A program made the translations under genes and the position numbers. Positions 1 to 6,239 of a DNA stretch of 8,720 nt are shown here, in pieces; positions within the stretch are counted from its first letter, which is position 1; every line of letters starts with the position of its first letter. The DNA comes from Ileibacterium sp. (lineage in GTDB: Bacteria; Bacillota_I; Bacilli_A; Erysipelotrichales; Erysipelotrichaceae): positions 113,565-122,284 of the forward strand of contig JABUSF010000010.1 in the NCBI GenBank assembly GCA_021443945.1. The letters are read 5' to 3'. Below the pieces are notes generated by a model, which did no database searches, had not been told where the DNA came from, and saw nothing but the letters and a program-made list of their open reading frames with translations.

Positions 1-111
1 GGTGTTCAGTATCATCCGGAATTCAAATCCCGCCCAAATAAACCTCATCCTCTGTTCTCCGGACTGATTCAGGCCAGCCTGGAAAATCCGGCTTCTTCCA
101 GAAATAAATAA
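1..111 (+). CDS. pyrG: CTP synthase, C-terminal end (partial)
   Basis: Only the last 36 codons are in the window. They begin in frame at base 1 and stop at TAA 109-111. The peptide starts GVQYHPEFKSRPNKPHPLF, which is the end of the class I glutamine amidotransferase domain of CTP synthase. The His and Glu of its HPE motif (fragment residues 5 and 7) are the last two members of the Cys-His-Glu glutaminase triad, and the K-S-R-P-x-x-P-H-P-L-F stretch after it is characteristic of this enzyme. CTP synthase makes CTP from UTP with ATP and glutamine in the cytoplasm. The synthetase domain and the catalytic Cys lie upstream of the window. A hairpin terminator follows 17 bases after the stop, so the gene is the last of its transcript. 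Confidence 0.93.
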   Translation, partial: GVQYHPEFKSRPNKPHPLFSGLIQASLENPASSRNK

Positions 112-128
112 ATACAGCAATTCTAATT

Positions 129-173
129 ACGGCAGATGATTCCCTGTAGGCAGCAGGAGAATCTGCCGTTTTT
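129..173 (+). terminator. Rho-independent terminator after pyrG
   Basis: A perfect 9-bp stem, ACGGCAGAT (129-137) with ATCTGCCGT (161-169), is followed directly by TTTT. The 23-nt loop is long. It sits just after the pyrG stop and ahead of an independent gene. Confidence 0.8.
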
Positions 174-204
174 CATTCTTTGGATTTCTCCTTTCCCACG
201 CTGT

Positions 205-225
205 TACAAGCGTTTACAATTGTAA
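205..225 (+). promoter_or_regulatory. Overlapping operator-like palindromes upstream of the membrane protein gene
   Basis: Two overlapping sites lie just ahead of the ribosome binding site (AAAGGGG, 228-234). The first, TACAAGCGTTTACA (205-218), has a central CG and matches the CcpA cre consensus except at two defined positions. The second is the perfect 12-bp palindrome TTACAATTGTAA (214-225), whose core TACA-N2-TGTA has the form bound by CopY and BlaI/MecI-type repressors. The position would suit repression, but no regulator gene is in view and I found no clear -35/-10 pair, so the role is inferred. Confidence 0.3.
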
Positions 226-241
226 TGAAAGGGGCTGACAT

Positions 242-1192
242 ATGGATGAAAATTTGAAAAATCTGCTTAAACTTGTTCTGAAGTTTCTGGCGATTCTGCT
301 CCCCATTGCTGCAGCGATCGGGTTTGTGGTGTATGAGCTGGCTCTGATTAAATCAGAAGACTTCATGTCTTTTACCTCAGTGATCTATATTTTCTTTTCC
401 ATTCTGGCGTCCCTGCTGTTTGCTTATACAGCCGTCAAAGCCAGAAATTTGGTGGTCGAAAGCTATCGTGCTGCCAAACTGCCCAAAATTCTTGAAAAAA
501 GCGCCAATACCGCCAAAAAGGATGTCAAGCTGGGACTGTATTTTGCCATGGTTCTGAATGTGGTATTCGCTTTGATTCAGCTGTATTACGCCATCATCAA
601 CCGATCCCTGTGGTTTATCTGCTTCTTTGTGCTGTACATGCTGCTGGCCGCGATCCGGGTCATTCTGACCATTCAGATCAACAAAAAGAAGCTGGGCACC
701 AATCTTCTGCTGGAATATCAATGGTCCCGGCTGGTCTCCCTGATCATCATGATCATCAACTCCGTCTTCTCCGCCATTACGTTTTATGTGGCCCATCAGA
801 ACCGCGGCTTTGAATATCCTTACCTGCTGACCATTTACATGATTGGATACACCATCTGGCTGATGGTGATGGCTTTAATCAACCTGTTCAAGTACAGAAA
901 ATACGGCAGTCCAATTTTGAACGCTTTGAGCTGGGTCAATCTAGTCTTCGCTCTGATTTCCATCCTGATTCTGGAAACCTGCCTGTTCTATACCTTTGGT
1001 CAGGGAGCGTATTCTGAAATCCGGACAACCGTCACTGGTGTCAGCGGTGCGGTGATCATCACCATCATTTGGATCATTTCCTTCAGTATGTTTCTGGATG
1101 CCACGTTCAACATCCGCAGCCTGAGAAAGCAGGAAAAGGCAGCCATGAAGGAATGGATCGAACAGCAAAAAGAAACGGCTCTGATTTCCTAG
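242..1192 (+). CDS. Uncharacterised eight-span integral membrane protein
   Basis: I do not recognise this 316-residue protein. Eight strongly hydrophobic segments can be read at about residues 10-36, 43-65, 97-119, 122-144, 163-184, 192-215, 227-252 and 263-287. They are joined by short loops, and the longest loop (66-96, rich in Lys) lies between spans 2 and 3. The C-terminal tail (288-316) is charged and amphipathic (RSLRKQEKAAMKEWIEQQKE), so it is probably cytoplasmic. I see no signal peptide, no catalytic motif, and no ATPase or transporter signature. The ATG at 242 has a ribosome binding site (AAAGGGG, 228-234) 7 bases upstream. Only 45 bases separate it from the hydrolase gene and there is no clear terminator between them, so the two are probably cotranscribed. 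A shared role is unproven. It could be a sensor, a small-molecule permease-like protein or a membrane-organisation protein. Confidence 0.85.
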   Translation: MDENLKNLLKLVLKFLAILLPIAAAIGFVVYELALIKSEDFMSFTSVIYIFFSILASLLFAYTAVKARNLVVESYRAAKLPKILEKSANTAKKDVKLGLYFAMVLNVVFALIQLYYAIINRSLWFICFFVLYMLLAAIRVILTIQINKKKLGTNLLLEYQWSRLVSLIIMIINSVFSAITFYVAHQNRGFEYPYLLTIYMIGYTIWLMVMALINLFKYRKYGSPILNALSWVNLVFALISILILETCLFYTFGQGAYSEIRTTVTGVSGAVIITIIWIISFSMFLDATFNIRSLRKQEKAAMKEWIEQQKETALIS

Positions 1193-1237
1193 ACCGTTTC
1201 CAGATGTACAAGTCAGTTTTTTAAGGAAGGAGAAATT

Positions 1238-2149
1238 ATGGCCAATTATGCTGAAATCATTCGAACCGAGTTTAAAAAAGGAGACGACCTGAGGGATGCA
1301 GGACTGAAAACCCCCGAAGACATTGTCCGCTTTGACGATCTTTCGTATGGACAGGATCCCAAATGGAATCTGCTGGATGTCTATCGTCCCAAAGAGGCTG
1401 ACGGCAGAAAGCTGCCTGTCATCGTCAACGTTCATGGGGGCGGGTTTGTTTACGGAACAAAGGAAACCTACCAGTTTTACTGTATGTCTCTGGCCCAGCA
1501 GGGATTTGCGGTGGTGAATTTCAACTACCGTCTGGCTCCGGAAAACAAGTTTCCGGCTGCCCTGGAAGACTGCTGTCTGGCTTTTGACTGGGTGCTGAAC
1601 AACGCAGAGACCTATGGTCTGGATTTGAACAATGTTTTTGCCGTAGGCGATTCAGCAGGAACAACTATTCTCAGCCAGTTCTGCAACCTGTGCACCAATC
1701 CAGACTATGCAGCCAAGCTCCCCTCCTGCAAAGTGCCTGCCCATTTTGCCCCCAAAGCGGTCGCATTAAACTGCGGGGATTACAAATACGAAAGGCCCAC
1801 AGAACCGGAAGATCCGGATGCCCTGATTCAAAGCCTTCTGCCCTACATTTTTGAAAACAAGGGATCGGATGAAGAACTGGCTCTGGCCAATATCGTTGGA
1901 AATGTAACTCCGAAATTTCCTCCCTGTTATTTGATGACCTGTGAGGATGATTTTCTGAAATGGGGGCTGCTCGTCATGGAACAGGAACTGCTCCAGAACA
2001 ATGTCCCCTTCATGGCTCAGTTCTATGTGGATCCTTCCCAGAAACTCGGTCATGTCTTCCACTGCAATATCCGGATGGAGACCGCTGCTTTGTGCAACCG
2101 GGAACAGTTAGATTTTTTTCAGCAGTTTGTAAAAGAATCCCATGCCTGA
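1238..2149 (+). CDS. Alpha/beta hydrolase, HSL-type esterase/lipase (family IV-like)
   Basis: A 303-residue cytoplasmic enzyme of the hormone-sensitive-lipase group of alpha/beta hydrolases. The oxyanion-hole motif HGGG is at residues 66-69. The nucleophile elbow GDSAG is at 137-141, with Ser139 as the expected nucleophile. The likely acid is Asp238 in the T-C-E-D-D-F-L segment, and the likely catalytic His is His272 in G-H-V-F. The stretch NYRLAPENKFPAALED (95-110) is also typical of the group. Such enzymes hydrolyse short-chain esters or acylated small molecules, but the substrate cannot be read from the sequence. There is no signal peptide or lipobox. The ATG at 1238 has a good AAGGAG site 5 bases upstream. 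The gene follows the membrane protein by 45 bases and ends inside a terminator. The acetylated-sugar or acetylated-glycoside esterase role seen in some relatives is possible but not shown here. Confidence 0.9.
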   Translation: MANYAEIIRTEFKKGDDLRDAGLKTPEDIVRFDDLSYGQDPKWNLLDVYRPKEADGRKLPVIVNVHGGGFVYGTKETYQFYCMSLAQQGFAVVNFNYRLAPENKFPAALEDCCLAFDWVLNNAETYGLDLNNVFAVGDSAGTTILSQFCNLCTNPDYAAKLPSCKVPAHFAPKAVALNCGDYKYERPTEPEDPDALIQSLLPYIFENKGSDEELALANIVGNVTPKFPPCYLMTCEDDFLKWGLLVMEQELLQNNVPFMAQFYVDPSQKLGHVFHCNIRMETAALCNREQLDFFQQFVKESHA

Positions 2150-2173
2150 GAACCCATGGTTCTCGGGCTTTTT
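2144..2173 (+). terminator. Rho-independent terminator overlapping the hydrolase stop codon
   Basis: An 11-bp stem is formed by 2144-2154 and 2158-2168 (one T-G wobble, CAT loop), followed by TTTTT at 2169-2173. The stop codon TGA (2147-2149) lies within the left arm, so the last codons and the terminator share bases. Confidence 0.9.
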
Positions 2174-2228
2174 CGTACCTCTGTAATGGTTTTCAGTGCA
2201 ATATTTTCATACTCTTTCGCATGATCTT

Positions 2229-2237
2229 TGCTAGAAT
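2229..2237 (+). promoter_or_regulatory. Extended -10 promoter of the glutamine synthetase gene
   Basis: TGCTAGAAT is an extended -10 element (TGn followed by TAGAAT at 2232-2237) about 27 bases before the preferred start codon. No good -35 stands at 16-18 bases upstream, as expected when a TGn motif compensates. Transcription would start near 2244, giving a leader of about 20 nt that is too short for a riboswitch. Confidence 0.5.
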
Positions 2238-2253
2238 ACTGAAGAAAAGAAAT

Positions 2254-2257
2254 GAGG
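2254..2257 (+). promoter_or_regulatory. Ribosome binding site that decides the glutamine synthetase start
   Basis: GAGG lies 6 bases before ATG 2264. The alternative in-frame ATG at 2252 overlaps this site and has only the weak GAAGAAAAG ahead of it. Confidence 0.6.
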
Positions 2258-2263
2258 AAATTT

Positions 2264-4354
2264 ATGCTTAAAGTGGACGATTATTTTGCCAGCTCTGTCT
2301 TTTCCCGCAAAGCTATGGAAAAGTACCTTCCAAATGCGATCTATCAGCAGATGCTGCAGATTATCGAAGGAAAGAAACCTCTGAATGAAGAAATTGCCGA
2401 CATCGTTGCTGAAGCGATGAAGGAATGGGCTCTCGATCAGGGAGCTACCCACTATACACACTGGTTCCAGCCGATGACTGGAATCACAGCCGAAAAACAT
2501 GATGCATTCATCCATCCAGCTAATAAAGGCGAAGCCATTTGCCGGTTTAAAGGCAAGGAGCTGATTAAGTCAGAGCCGGACGCATCCTCTTTTCCAAACG
2601 GCGGATTAAGAGCAACCTTTGAAGCAAGAGGATACACCGCTTGGGATCCAACCAGTTTTGCTTTTGTCAGAGACAAAACACTGTATATCCCAACTATGTT
2701 CTTCTCTTATGACGGATCTTCTCTGGATAAGAAAACGCCGTTGATCCGTTCCATTGATGCTTTGAGCAAAGCCGCCACCAGACTGTTCTCCAACATGGGA
2801 TACGATGTTCAGTCCATTTCCACATCTGTTGGGCCGGAACAGGAATACTTTCTGATTGACAAAAACTTCTTTGATCAGCGCATGGATCTGCAGATCACAG
2901 GAAGAACACTCTTTGGTGCACCGCCTGTAAAAGGCCAGGAACTGGACGACCACTATTTTGGATCCATTCCAGGCCGGGTCAAAGCCTTTATGGAGGAAGT
3001 CAATCAGGAGCTCTGGAAACTTGGCATCTATGCCAAAACCGAACATAAAGAAGTAGCTCCCTGCCAGTTCGAACTGGCCCCTGTTTTTACCAGCGGAAAC
3101 CTTTCCTGTGACCAGAACCAGCTCACCATGGAAATTCTTCAGAAAACCGCCAGAAACCATGATCTGGTCTGTCTGCTCCATGAAAAGCCCTTTAAAGGCA
3201 TCAACGGTTCCGGAAAGCACAACAACTGGTCCTTTACCATGAATGACACGGAAAACCTTCTGGAACCTGGACAGAATCCCGCAGACAACCTGCGCTTTCT
3301 GACCGTTCTGGCAGCCATTATCAAAGGAGTGGATGAATATCAGGATCTTCTGCGCCTGTCTACCGCTTCTGCCGGAAACGATCACCGTTTAGGGGCTCAT
3401 GAAGCTCCTCCGGCAATTGTATCCATCTTTTTAGGAGATGAACTCTCTGCCATTCTGGAAGCCATCGCCAACGAATCCGACTACATCGAAAACATCGACA
3501 CCCATTTGGATTTGGGCGTCAGCATTCTGCCGCCGCTGTCCAAGGACACCACGGACCGCAACAGAACCTCTCCCTTTGCCTTTACCGGAAACAAATTCGA
3601 GTTCCGCATGCTGGGAAGTTCTCTGAACATCTCCTGCCCGAACACCATCCTCAACACCATCGTGGCAGAAGAATTTATGCAGTTTGCCGATGAGCTGGAA
3701 GCTTTCCCGAAAGACCAGGTGGTGGACCGCTGCATTGGTCTGATCCGCAAAGTTCTGCGGGATCACAACCGGATTGTGTTCAGCGGAGACGGTTACAACG
3801 ATGAATGGGTGCAGGAAGCAGAACGCCGCGGTCTTTCCAATTTAAAAACCACACCGGAAGCCCTGGTGCACTATACCGATCCTAAAAACATGAACCTGTT
3901 TCTGCGTCATCATGTTTACAATGTATCTGAACTGCATGCCAGACAGAACATCCTTCTGGAAAACTATTCTCATATCATTGTGATTGAAGCCAGAACCATG
4001 GCATACATGGTAAACCGTCAGATTCTGCCTGCTGTGATGGAATGGCAGTCTGAACTCTCCTCCCTGATGGAAAGGAAAGCTGCCCTTTCCCTTTCAGACA
4101 GCTATGAAAGAAAACAGATTGAAAAAGCCGCCGATCTGGTAAGCAGAGCATCCCAGCTTGCTGATGAACTGCATCAGGCTGTGGAAAGCCGGCCGGACGA
4201 AGTACGGGCAGAAGCCTTCTGCTGCAGCGAAATCATTCTTCCTCTGATGAATCAGCTCAGAGAAGTTTGTGATGAGCTGGAAACCATTGTGCCTCAGAAG
4301 CACTGGCCAATGCCGGACTACAGTGAAATTCTTTTTGCTCAGCTGGAAAAGTAA
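2264..4354 (+). CDS. glnN: Glutamine synthetase type III (GSIII)
   Basis: This enzyme makes glutamine from glutamate, ammonia and ATP in the cytoplasm. Its size, 696 residues (700 from ATG 2252), is that of GSIII and far above the roughly 450 of GSI. Counting from ATG 2252, motifs in order are GPEQEYF (194-200, metal-binding Glu), EVAPCQFELAPVF (267-279), the GSIII hallmark HEKPFKGINGSGKHNNWS (310-327, covering the ATP/metal His and the glutamate-binding loop), NDHRLGAHEAPPA (376-388) and DRNRTSPFAFTGNKFEFR (435-452, ATP-phosphate Arg residues). A long helical C-terminal region follows. All expected catalytic blocks are intact. I prefer ATG 2264 because GAGG is well spaced from it and the product then begins MLKVDDYFASSVF, as relatives do. 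The gene appears to be a single-gene unit between its own promoter and a 160-base gap. No glnR or amtB/glnK gene is nearby. Confidence 0.96.
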   Translation: MLKVDDYFASSVFSRKAMEKYLPNAIYQQMLQIIEGKKPLNEEIADIVAEAMKEWALDQGATHYTHWFQPMTGITAEKHDAFIHPANKGEAICRFKGKELIKSEPDASSFPNGGLRATFEARGYTAWDPTSFAFVRDKTLYIPTMFFSYDGSSLDKKTPLIRSIDALSKAATRLFSNMGYDVQSISTSVGPEQEYFLIDKNFFDQRMDLQITGRTLFGAPPVKGQELDDHYFGSIPGRVKAFMEEVNQELWKLGIYAKTEHKEVAPCQFELAPVFTSGNLSCDQNQLTMEILQKTARNHDLVCLLHEKPFKGINGSGKHNNWSFTMNDTENLLEPGQNPADNLRFLTVLAAIIKGVDEYQDLLRLSTASAGNDHRLGAHEAPPAIVSIFLGDELSAILEAIANESDYIENIDTHLDLGVSILPPLSKDTTDRNRTSPFAFTGNKFEFRMLGSSLNISCPNTILNTIVAEEFMQFADELEAFPKDQVVDRCIGLIRKVLRDHNRIVFSGDGYNDEWVQEAERRGLSNLKTTPEALVHYTDPKNMNLFLRHHVYNVSELHARQNILLENYSHIIVIEARTMAYMVNRQILPAVMEWQSELSSLMERKAALSLSDSYERKQIEKAADLVSRASQLADELHQAVESRPDEVRAEAFCCSEIILPLMNQLREVCDELETIVPQKHWPMPDYSEILFAQLEK

Positions 4355-4360
4355 GCCTGA

Positions 4361-4382
4361 CCGCCGCATTCTCTCGGTCTTA
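4361..4382 (+). terminator. Weak hairpin after glutamine synthetase, doubtful terminator
   Basis: GACCG and CGGTC form a 5-bp stem with an 11-nt loop, followed only by TTAATCCC rather than a proper T-tract. It is the only candidate I see for ending glnN transcription, and it is poor. Some readthrough into the lipoprotein gene is possible. Confidence 0.25.
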
Positions 4383-4477
4383 ATCCCATATTTATACATA
4401 ACTTTATAACCTGATTTAGTTGATATATAAACATCATTCGATTTTGATTATCTATACATATAGTTTACTTTGGTTCA

Positions 4478-4486
4478 TGTTAGAAT
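4478..4486 (+). promoter_or_regulatory. Extended -10 promoter of the lipoprotein gene
   Basis: TGTTAGAAT is an extended -10 (TGn followed by TAGAAT at 4481-4486), 30 bases before the start codon. It resembles the element ahead of glnN, and both read TGnTAGAATA. The preceding 100 bases are strongly AT-rich (for example TTGATATATAA near 4420-4430), which may act as an UP-type element. No good -35 is spaced correctly. Confidence 0.55.
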
Positions 4487-4503
4487 ATTCACGTAATTCG
4501 AAT

Positions 4504-4509
4504 GGAGGG
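4504..4509 (+). promoter_or_regulatory. Ribosome binding site that decides the lipoprotein start
   Basis: GGAGGG lies 7 bases before ATG 4517. The in-frame ATG at 4502 overlaps this site and lacks any site of its own, so 4517 is the start. Confidence 0.8.
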
Positions 4510-4516
4510 TTTATTC

Positions 4517-4948
4517 ATGAATAAGAAAATTTTAGGTATGGGACTGGCTGCAATGATGATGGCTGCTTGCTCTAACGGAGCTGCTTCCACTTCCGCAGGT
4601 AAAGAATATAAAGCAACTGTTGCTGGCAGCGACGGTACAGAATATACAGCTGTTTTAACAAAAGAAGACGGAAAACTGACTGGTGTTTCCATCGACGCAG
4701 TAGACGCTGAAGGAAAATCCAAAAAAGAAGCTGGTGACGACTACGGTATGAAAAAAGCTTCTGCCATCAACAAAGAATGGTACCAGCAGATTGAATTCCT
4801 GGAAAACTACATCCTGGAACACGGTGTTGACGCTGTAAAACTGAATGCAGAAGGTCAGCCTGAAGGTGAAGATGTTAAATCCGGATGCACAATCAACCTG
4901 AAAGACATCATGGAAGCTGTAAACGAAGCCAACAACGAAAGCAAGTAA
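4517..4948 (+). CDS. Small secreted lipoprotein with FMN-binding-like C-terminal motif
   Basis: A 143-residue protein anchored outside the membrane by a lipid. From ATG 4517 it has a short signal peptide (Lys3, Lys4, hydrophobic 5-17) and a lipobox M-A-A-C, with Cys18 as the lipidated residue. A Ser/Ala/Gly linker leads into a single soluble domain from about residue 30. The order of elements (YKATV, an extracellular beta pair ending in DGKLTGVSID, GMKKASAINKEWYQQIEFLENYIL, then DVKSGCTINLKDIMEAVNEA at 119-138) resembles FMN-binding lipoproteins of Bacillota such as those used in extracellular electron transfer. The D-x-x-S-G-A-T flavinylation motif appears here as D-V-K-S-G-C-T (Thr125 would carry FMN), with Ala replaced by Cys. 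Whether flavin is really attached is uncertain. The codons are strongly biased (GCT, GGT, GTT, AAA, GAA, GAC, AAC), unlike the neighbours, which points to very high expression. It has its own promoter and terminator. Confidence 0.8.
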   Translation: MNKKILGMGLAAMMMAACSNGAASTSAGKEYKATVAGSDGTEYTAVLTKEDGKLTGVSIDAVDAEGKSKKEAGDDYGMKKASAINKEWYQQIEFLENYILEHGVDAVKLNAEGQPEGEDVKSGCTINLKDIMEAVNEANNESK

Positions 4949-4960
4949 GAATACAATCTC

Positions 4961-4987
4961 GAACCCGTGAAAACGGGTTCTTTTTTT
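4961..4987 (+). terminator. Strong Rho-independent terminator after the lipoprotein gene
   Basis: A perfect 8-bp stem, GAACCCGT (4961-4968) with ACGGGTTC (4973-4980), closes on a stable GAAA tetraloop and runs straight into seven T residues. It is the most canonical terminator in the window and fits a highly expressed single-gene transcript. Confidence 0.95.
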
Positions 4988-5025
4988 ATTGCCTTTTAAC
5001 CGTTAAGATGAAGAGGAGCACAAAC

Positions 5026-5031
5026 AGGAGG
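5026..5031 (+). promoter_or_regulatory. Ribosome binding site that decides the aldolase fusion start
   Basis: A full AGGAGG stands only 2 bases from ATG 5034 but 8 bases from the in-frame GTG at 5040. The second spacing is normal and the first is too short, so initiation at GTG is favoured. Confidence 0.65.
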
Positions 5032-5039
5032 ATATGCTT

Positions 5040-6044
5040 GTGAACAAATGCAGAATTACAGTAAAACGGATCACCCATTATGATGATCTTTCCCAAGAAC
5101 TGGAACAGGAAATCGACCATGCCTGCGACATGAAGCTGAATCAGGTATTTATCTGTGAAAACCTGGAAAAACCAGATGGTCTGTGTGACTCTGCCTGGCA
5201 GACTCTCTTCCCCTTTGTCATGACCTTAAGCTGCGGCGGAAGCGGCATTTACGGAGACTGGATGAAAGATTCCAAAAGTGCTTTGATCAGCTGCAACGAC
5301 GGATTCCGTCCTGTCAGCTTCCTTGTGGAAGCCATTGAAGAACAGGACAAAGAGCAAAAGCCTCTGAATCTGAGTGCCGAACAGCTGGCCGGTATGTTCG
5401 ACCACACCAATCTGGCCGCCGATGCCGAAGAAAAAGATATTCTTCAGCTTTGCAGGGAAGCAAAGGAAATGGGTGCAGCCATGGTGGCTGTCAATCCCTG
5501 CTGGGTCCCTCTTTGCAAAGAACAGCTGGCAGGCACTCCTGTTCATACAGGAGCGGCCATCGGATTTCCCCTTGGACAGAACACCCTGGAAGTGAAAGTG
5601 TTTGAAACCCTGGATGCTCTGCTTAAAGGAGCGGATGAAATTGACTACGTCATTAATATTTCCAAAGCAAAAGCCGGTGACTGGAAGTACATTCATCTGG
5701 AGATGTCTGAAATCAAAGATCTTTGTGAGGAACACCATGCCATTTGCAAAGTCATTTTTGAAAACTGCTATTTAAACGACGATCAAAAAAAGAAGCTGAG
5801 TCAGATCGCCGCTTCCATCGGTGTGGACTATATCAAAACAAGCACTGGAAAAGGCCCCGGCGGTGCGGTGGCAGAAGATGTCCAAAAGATGAAGGAATAT
5901 GGAGCAGGTGCCGTCAAAGTCAAAGCCGCCGGCGGCATTCGGGACTGGAAAACCTGCAGAGCGATGATCGAGGCCGGAGCCGACCGGATCGGAACCAGCT
6001 CTTCTTTGAAAATTCTGAAAGAATTCCGTCAGGAAAACCAATAA
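5040..6044 (+). CDS. deoC: TIGR04076-type domain fused to deoxyribose-phosphate aldolase
   Basis: This 334-residue cytoplasmic protein (336 from ATG 5034; numbering below uses that start) joins two parts. Residues 3-100 look like the TIGR04076 family of unknown function: a start of NKCRITVKRI, then P-D-G-L-C-x-x-A-W (47-55), W76 and C-N-D-G-F-R-P-V-S-F (87-96). After a charged linker (101-112), residues 113-336 form a complete class I aldolase, DeoC, which splits 2-deoxyribose-5-phosphate into glyceraldehyde-3-phosphate and acetaldehyde. Seen there are F-D-H-T-N-L (122-127), AIGFPLG (175-181), E-I-D-Y-V-I-N (202-208, catalytic Asp204), the Schiff-base Lys268 in KTSTG, Lys297 in K-A-A-G-G (the second active-site Lys) and the phosphate loop G-T-S-S-S (320-324). 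The aldolase should be active. No deoA, deoB or pdp gene is adjacent. The GTG start is chosen from ribosome-site spacing. A promoter is not obvious in the 52-base gap, which holds only the small palindrome TTAACCGTTAA (4996-5006). Confidence 0.92.
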   Translation: MNKCRITVKRITHYDDLSQELEQEIDHACDMKLNQVFICENLEKPDGLCDSAWQTLFPFVMTLSCGGSGIYGDWMKDSKSALISCNDGFRPVSFLVEAIEEQDKEQKPLNLSAEQLAGMFDHTNLAADAEEKDILQLCREAKEMGAAMVAVNPCWVPLCKEQLAGTPVHTGAAIGFPLGQNTLEVKVFETLDALLKGADEIDYVINISKAKAGDWKYIHLEMSEIKDLCEEHHAICKVIFENCYLNDDQKKKLSQIAASIGVDYIKTSTGKGPGGAVAEDVQKMKEYGAGAVKVKAAGGIRDWKTCRAMIEAGADRIGTSSSLKILKEFRQENQ

Positions 6045-6239
6045 GCCATAAGATGGTGAGTCGCTGAAACTCAAAAAGAAGCGGCCGCAATAGACATTTC
6101 AGCTGCTGCGGCCGCTGTTTTAGTTTTCTTTGCGGAATACCGCGTCGTTTTTTGTACCAGGGAGCGGATGTGAGAACAACCTTCAGGAAGGCTGCTGGGA
6201 TGGAGCAAAGCAGATCCCCCATTCAATTTTTTAGGATTC
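6045..6239. other. Noncoding stretch between convergent genes
   Basis: Apart from the 6080-6121 hairpin, this stretch shows only a weak small hairpin (GCGG-AATA-CCGC, 6132-6143) with TTTTTT at 6148-6153. The one short + frame, opening at ATG 6199, runs into the GH13 gene, has no ribosome site and looks spurious. I see no gene here. Confidence 0.5.
6080..6121 (+). terminator. GC-rich hairpin after the aldolase gene, possible two-way terminator
   Basis: A perfect 10-bp stem, AGCGGCCGCA (6080-6089) with TGCGGCCGCT (6107-6116), has a 17-nt loop and is followed by GTTTTAGTTTTC. On the other strand the stem is followed by TCTTTTTGAG, so it could also stop transcripts arriving from the convergent GH13 gene. 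Confidence 0.7.

Noticed and set aside
2174..2251. Possible glutamine riboswitch or other leader RNA before glnN
   Set aside because: With the extended -10 at 2229-2237 the leader is only about 20 nt, too short for a folded sensor.
2606..3385. A 259-codon open frame on the - strand inside the glutamine synthetase gene
   Set aside because: It lies wholly within a gene whose catalytic motifs are all recognisable. Its translation has no familiar motif and it has no convincing ribosome site.
5226..5738. A 170-codon - strand frame inside the aldolase fusion
   Set aside because: It is a shadow of the DeoC frame, with odd composition and no recognisable domain.
6081..6116. The two GCGGCCGC octamers as cloning-vector remnants or a recombination site
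   Set aside because: They are simply the two arms of a hairpin placed where a terminator is expected. The surrounding sequence is native-looking and there are no other vector features.
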